Source of the DNA: CBDCWA01 sp965223255
GTDB taxonomy: Bacteria > Pseudomonadota > Alphaproteobacteria > Rhizobiales > Hyphomicrobiaceae
Assembly (NCBI GenBank): GCA_965223255.1
Contig: CBDCWA010000002.1
Coordinates: 124,001 to 188,000 of the forward strand
DNA length: 64,000 nt
Reading direction: 5' to 3'
The notes under the pieces were generated by a model. That model ran no database searches. It was not told where the DNA came from and saw only the letters and a list, made by a program, of their open reading frames with translations. Within the stretch, counting starts at the first letter, position 1. Every line of letters begins with the position of its first letter. Shown here in pieces: positions 62,321-64,000 of the stretch. A program made the translations under genes and the position numbers.

Positions 62321-62517
62321 GTTTCCCACCCAAAGAACCGGCTCGGCCGAACTTATCAACTCTTAGGAATAACTGTTTCGTGGTGAACAACATCTTAAAG
62401 AATTCGATCCATGTGAGAGGAAGTTAGCCACTAATTGGAAACACCTGATCGTTAGAATGATCCCGTTCAATATGTATTTCCAACTGAGCGAAATTGAGTA
62501 AGTGGTTAGGTACGGTT

Positions 62518-63588
62518 ATGCGGGTCTCGGGTAGGTGTTATCAGACGTTAGTTGCTGTTGTTGCGCTCCTTGCGACACTTTCGACACCAATCAAAGCGAT
62601 GGCCGGCGATTGGACGGTTGAACGCGCCTCAGGCAATATTTGGATACTCAGCTCAGGCCTGCAACCGGTATCACTGGGCGGATCTGCAATTCTGCAGCCT
62701 GGATTTAAACTCAGAACCGGCAACAACGGCCGCGCCCTGTTGGTGCGAGGAAAAGAGTCCATCCTCGTTGCACCCAACTCCGTTGTCAGCTTGCCCAAAA
62801 ACAGCAAGTCCAAGGGTCATACAACAATTTTTCAGCAGGCCGGCAGCATCCTGCTGGACGTTGAGAAGCGCAACGTCAAACACTTTGAGGTGGAAACTCC
62901 GTTCATGGCTGCTGTCGTTAAGGGCACGCAGTTCCGGGTAGACGTCAATCGCTTTGGCGCGGAGGTTAAAGTTTTACGTGGCAGGGTTGAGGTTTCCGAT
63001 TTCCGTAGCGGCCAGATGGTGCTGGTCCTTCCTGGGCAGGCCGCTCGCGTCAATGCACGAGGAAATTCTGGCCTGATCATCACCGGCGCCGGCAACCACA
63101 ACAAGATCAGGCAAGGTGCCCCGCGCAGGTCGAAGCTTGAACGCGTGCCCGTCCCAAAGAAGGGTCTGCAGGCGCCTAATCCAGCAAGCGCACTGAAGGC
63201 GAATCTTGGGGCCGACCGGGCGACTGTAAAACCCGTGCGATTGGGACCTCACGCCCGCACGAAGCGCATAAGAATCGGTAAGGCTATAGGGCCGATCCAG
63301 CTTAATTTCCACACGCTGACAAATGGATTGTCTCGGGCACATCAGGGACACGCAAACCGCGATAGTCACGCCAGCCAAGGGAAAGCGAATTCTACGATTT
63401 GGTCCGGTGACCGTAACGCTGGTGGCAATGCCGTTGCTCAATCAAATGCCGGCGGAGGCGCGGCAGGCCTGGGTAATGGCAATGGCAACGGCAACGGTAA
63501 CGGTAACGGTAACGGCAACGGTAACGGCAACGGTAACGGTAACGGCAACGGTAACGGCAACGGCAACGGTAACGGCAACGGCCCATAA
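62518..63588 (+). CDS. FecR-domain protein with Gly-Asn repeat tail
   Basis: A 356-residue exported protein from ATG 62518. The signal peptide ends near residue 30 (IKAMAG). Residues 35-190 are a FecR domain, with GGSAILQPGFKLRTGNNGRALLV, VEKRNVKHFEVETPFMAAVVKGTQF and VLRGRVEVSDFRSG. A basic linker follows, and the C-terminus is 18 Gly-Asn units. FecR domains outside iron-signalling operons often sit near TpsB and CHASE2 genes in alphaproteobacteria. The frame stays open to TTG 62494. A CHASE2 gene starts 89 nt downstream. Confidence 0.85.
   Translation: MRVSGRCYQTLVAVVALLATLSTPIKAMAGDWTVERASGNIWILSSGLQPVSLGGSAILQPGFKLRTGNNGRALLVRGKESILVAPNSVVSLPKNSKSKGHTTIFQQAGSILLDVEKRNVKHFEVETPFMAAVVKGTQFRVDVNRFGAEVKVLRGRVEVSDFRSGQMVLVLPGQAARVNARGNSGLIITGAGNHNKIRQGAPRRSKLERVPVPKKGLQAPNPASALKANLGADRATVKPVRLGPHARTKRIRIGKAIGPIQLNFHTLTNGLSRAHQGHANRDSHASQGKANSTIWSGDRNAGGNAVAQSNAGGGAAGLGNGNGNGNGNGNGNGNGNGNGNGNGNGNGNGNGNGNGP
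63472..63579 (+). repeat. Hexanucleotide microsatellite GGYAAY x18
   Basis: Eighteen tandem hexanucleotides, mostly GGCAAC and GGTAAC with GGTAAT and GGCAAT at the 5' end, encode (Gly-Asn)18 at the C-terminus of the FecR protein. In-frame unit gain or loss would change only tail length. Reverse-strand reading gives a proline/leucine-rich or Arg/Tyr-rich shadow frame. Confidence 0.9.
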
Positions 63589-63677
63589 CTTTGAGGGGGC
63601 CGCTTGCTTTGGGGATCACCTAGCAACCTCGTATATCGCAGGGGCCATGCCGGCAGTGGGCATAGCGGTGGCAGTGG

Positions 63678-64000
63678 ATGAAATACCTGCGACAACACTT
63701 GATAGTTCTTGGGGTACTTCTGTTGACGCTTGCAATGGGTGTCAACGAAGTCGTTTTCTCGAGTCTCAGTGACCTCAGATTCCAGCTCCTGTCGCGCCCG
63801 GCATCCGGCAATATCGCCTTGATCAAAATCGATGCCCCATCAATCAAGGAGATTGGCGTGTGGCCCTGGCCACGCAGGTATCATGCAAAGCTTATTGACA
63901 AACTGCGCGCTGCGGGTGTCACGGACATTGCTTTCGACGTTGATTTCAGCTCGCCATCTTCGCCGGCAGAGGATAAGGCACTCGCTGCTGCTTTGAAACG
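63678..64000 (+). CDS. CHASE2-domain protein, partial (C-terminus beyond right edge)
   Basis: An ATG at 63678 opens 107 codons to the window end. A membrane helix (LIVLGVLLLTLAMGV, residues 8-22) leads into the extracytoplasmic CHASE2 sensor, with LSDLRFQLL, IALIKIDAPSIKEIGVWPWPR, and GVTDIAFDVDFSSPSSPAED. CHASE2 proteins end in adenylate/guanylate cyclase, kinase or diguanylate modules; here that part is cut off. Its place after TpsB and FecR suggests one surface-sensing unit. The ribosome-binding site is weak (GTGG). Confidence 0.85.
   Translation, partial: MKYLRQHLIVLGVLLLTLAMGVNEVVFSSLSDLRFQLLSRPASGNIALIKIDAPSIKEIGVWPWPRRYHAKLIDKLRAAGVTDIAFDVDFSSPSSPAEDKALAAALK

Noticed and set aside
63438..63698. 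Minus-strand proline/leucine repeat frame
   Set aside because: It is the antisense reading of the same microsatellite; the repeat is too short in unit and has no spacers, so it is also not a CRISPR array.
63323..63772. Plus-strand frame with Thr-Ala-Thr-Val repeats
   Set aside because: It is the shifted reading of the Gly-Asn microsatellite inside the FecR gene.

Overview
The window reads as chromosome of an alphaproteobacterium, most likely order Hyphomicrobiales (Rhizobiales). Supporting genes are an Irr-type iron regulator, a GcrA-like small protein beside a cold-shock gene, a BigR/SqrR-type sulfide regulator, an RTX-type metalloprotease beside a toxin-acyltransferase homologue, and FixK/FNR-type boxes of the TTGA-N6-TCAA form. 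Coding density is low for a bacterium: many gaps of 0.4-1 kb hold nothing recognisable. I see no rRNA, tRNA, CRISPR array or intact insertion sequence.

Layout. 0-5.6 kb: a cytochrome c cut by the left edge, a secreted DUF900-type hydrolase, 3-hydroxybutyrate dehydrogenase and a patatin. 5.6-10.5 kb: a minus-strand HlyD / RbbA-like ABC / ABC-2 permease export operon. 10.7-14.4 kb: a persulfide/sulfide detoxification locus (Blh-like dioxygenase divergent from BigR-like ArsR, rhodanese-DUF2892, SulP). 14.8-19.1 kb: small basic secreted protein, dihaem cytochrome c, TetR, homocysteine methyltransferase and a cysteine-nucleophile alpha/beta hydrolase. 19.5-21 kb: cold-shock protein with three tiny conserved proteins. 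21.9-23.8 kb: an unusual VOC-membrane-coiled-coil fusion. 24.2-28.2 kb: an operon of E1alpha/E1beta (no E2 or E3), a catalytically odd SDR, a carboxymuconolactone-decarboxylase-like protein and a cupin. 28.7-36.3 kb: a TetR with a perfect operator, a TAXI-SodC fusion, a Cache-like sensor, an XRE regulator, a TPR-cytochrome c fusion and two very small membrane proteins. 36.8-43 kb: NhaA, OxyR-like LysR, TerC, DedA, Irr and a TauD enzyme. 43.4-51 kb: M16 protease, toxin-acyltransferase homologue, M10 protease, MFS. 51.7-60.2 kb: a cluster joining cytochrome oxidase subunit I, DUF2244, two paralogous TauD/TfdA-like dioxygenases, a 4,5-dihydroxyphthalate-decarboxylase-like protein, a VOC protein and an HpaB-type flavin monooxygenase. 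60.6-64 kb: TpsB transporter, FecR protein with an 18-unit Gly-Asn repeat, and the start of a CHASE2 protein cut by the right edge.

The most interesting signal is in the 51.7-60.2 kb cluster. Three separate plus-strand promoters each carry an FNR/FixK-like box (TTGATCTGGATCAA, TTGATCCAAGTCAA, TTGATCTGTGTCAA) followed 22-35 nt downstream by the same palindrome (CTTAGATATCTAAG twice exactly, once with two changes). This argues that a lone terminal-oxidase subunit, the two dioxygenases, the VOC protein and probably the monooxygenase form one oxygen-responsive and ligand-responsive regulon, probably for breaking down an aromatic or related compound. The substrate and the palindrome-binding regulator are not visible in the window.
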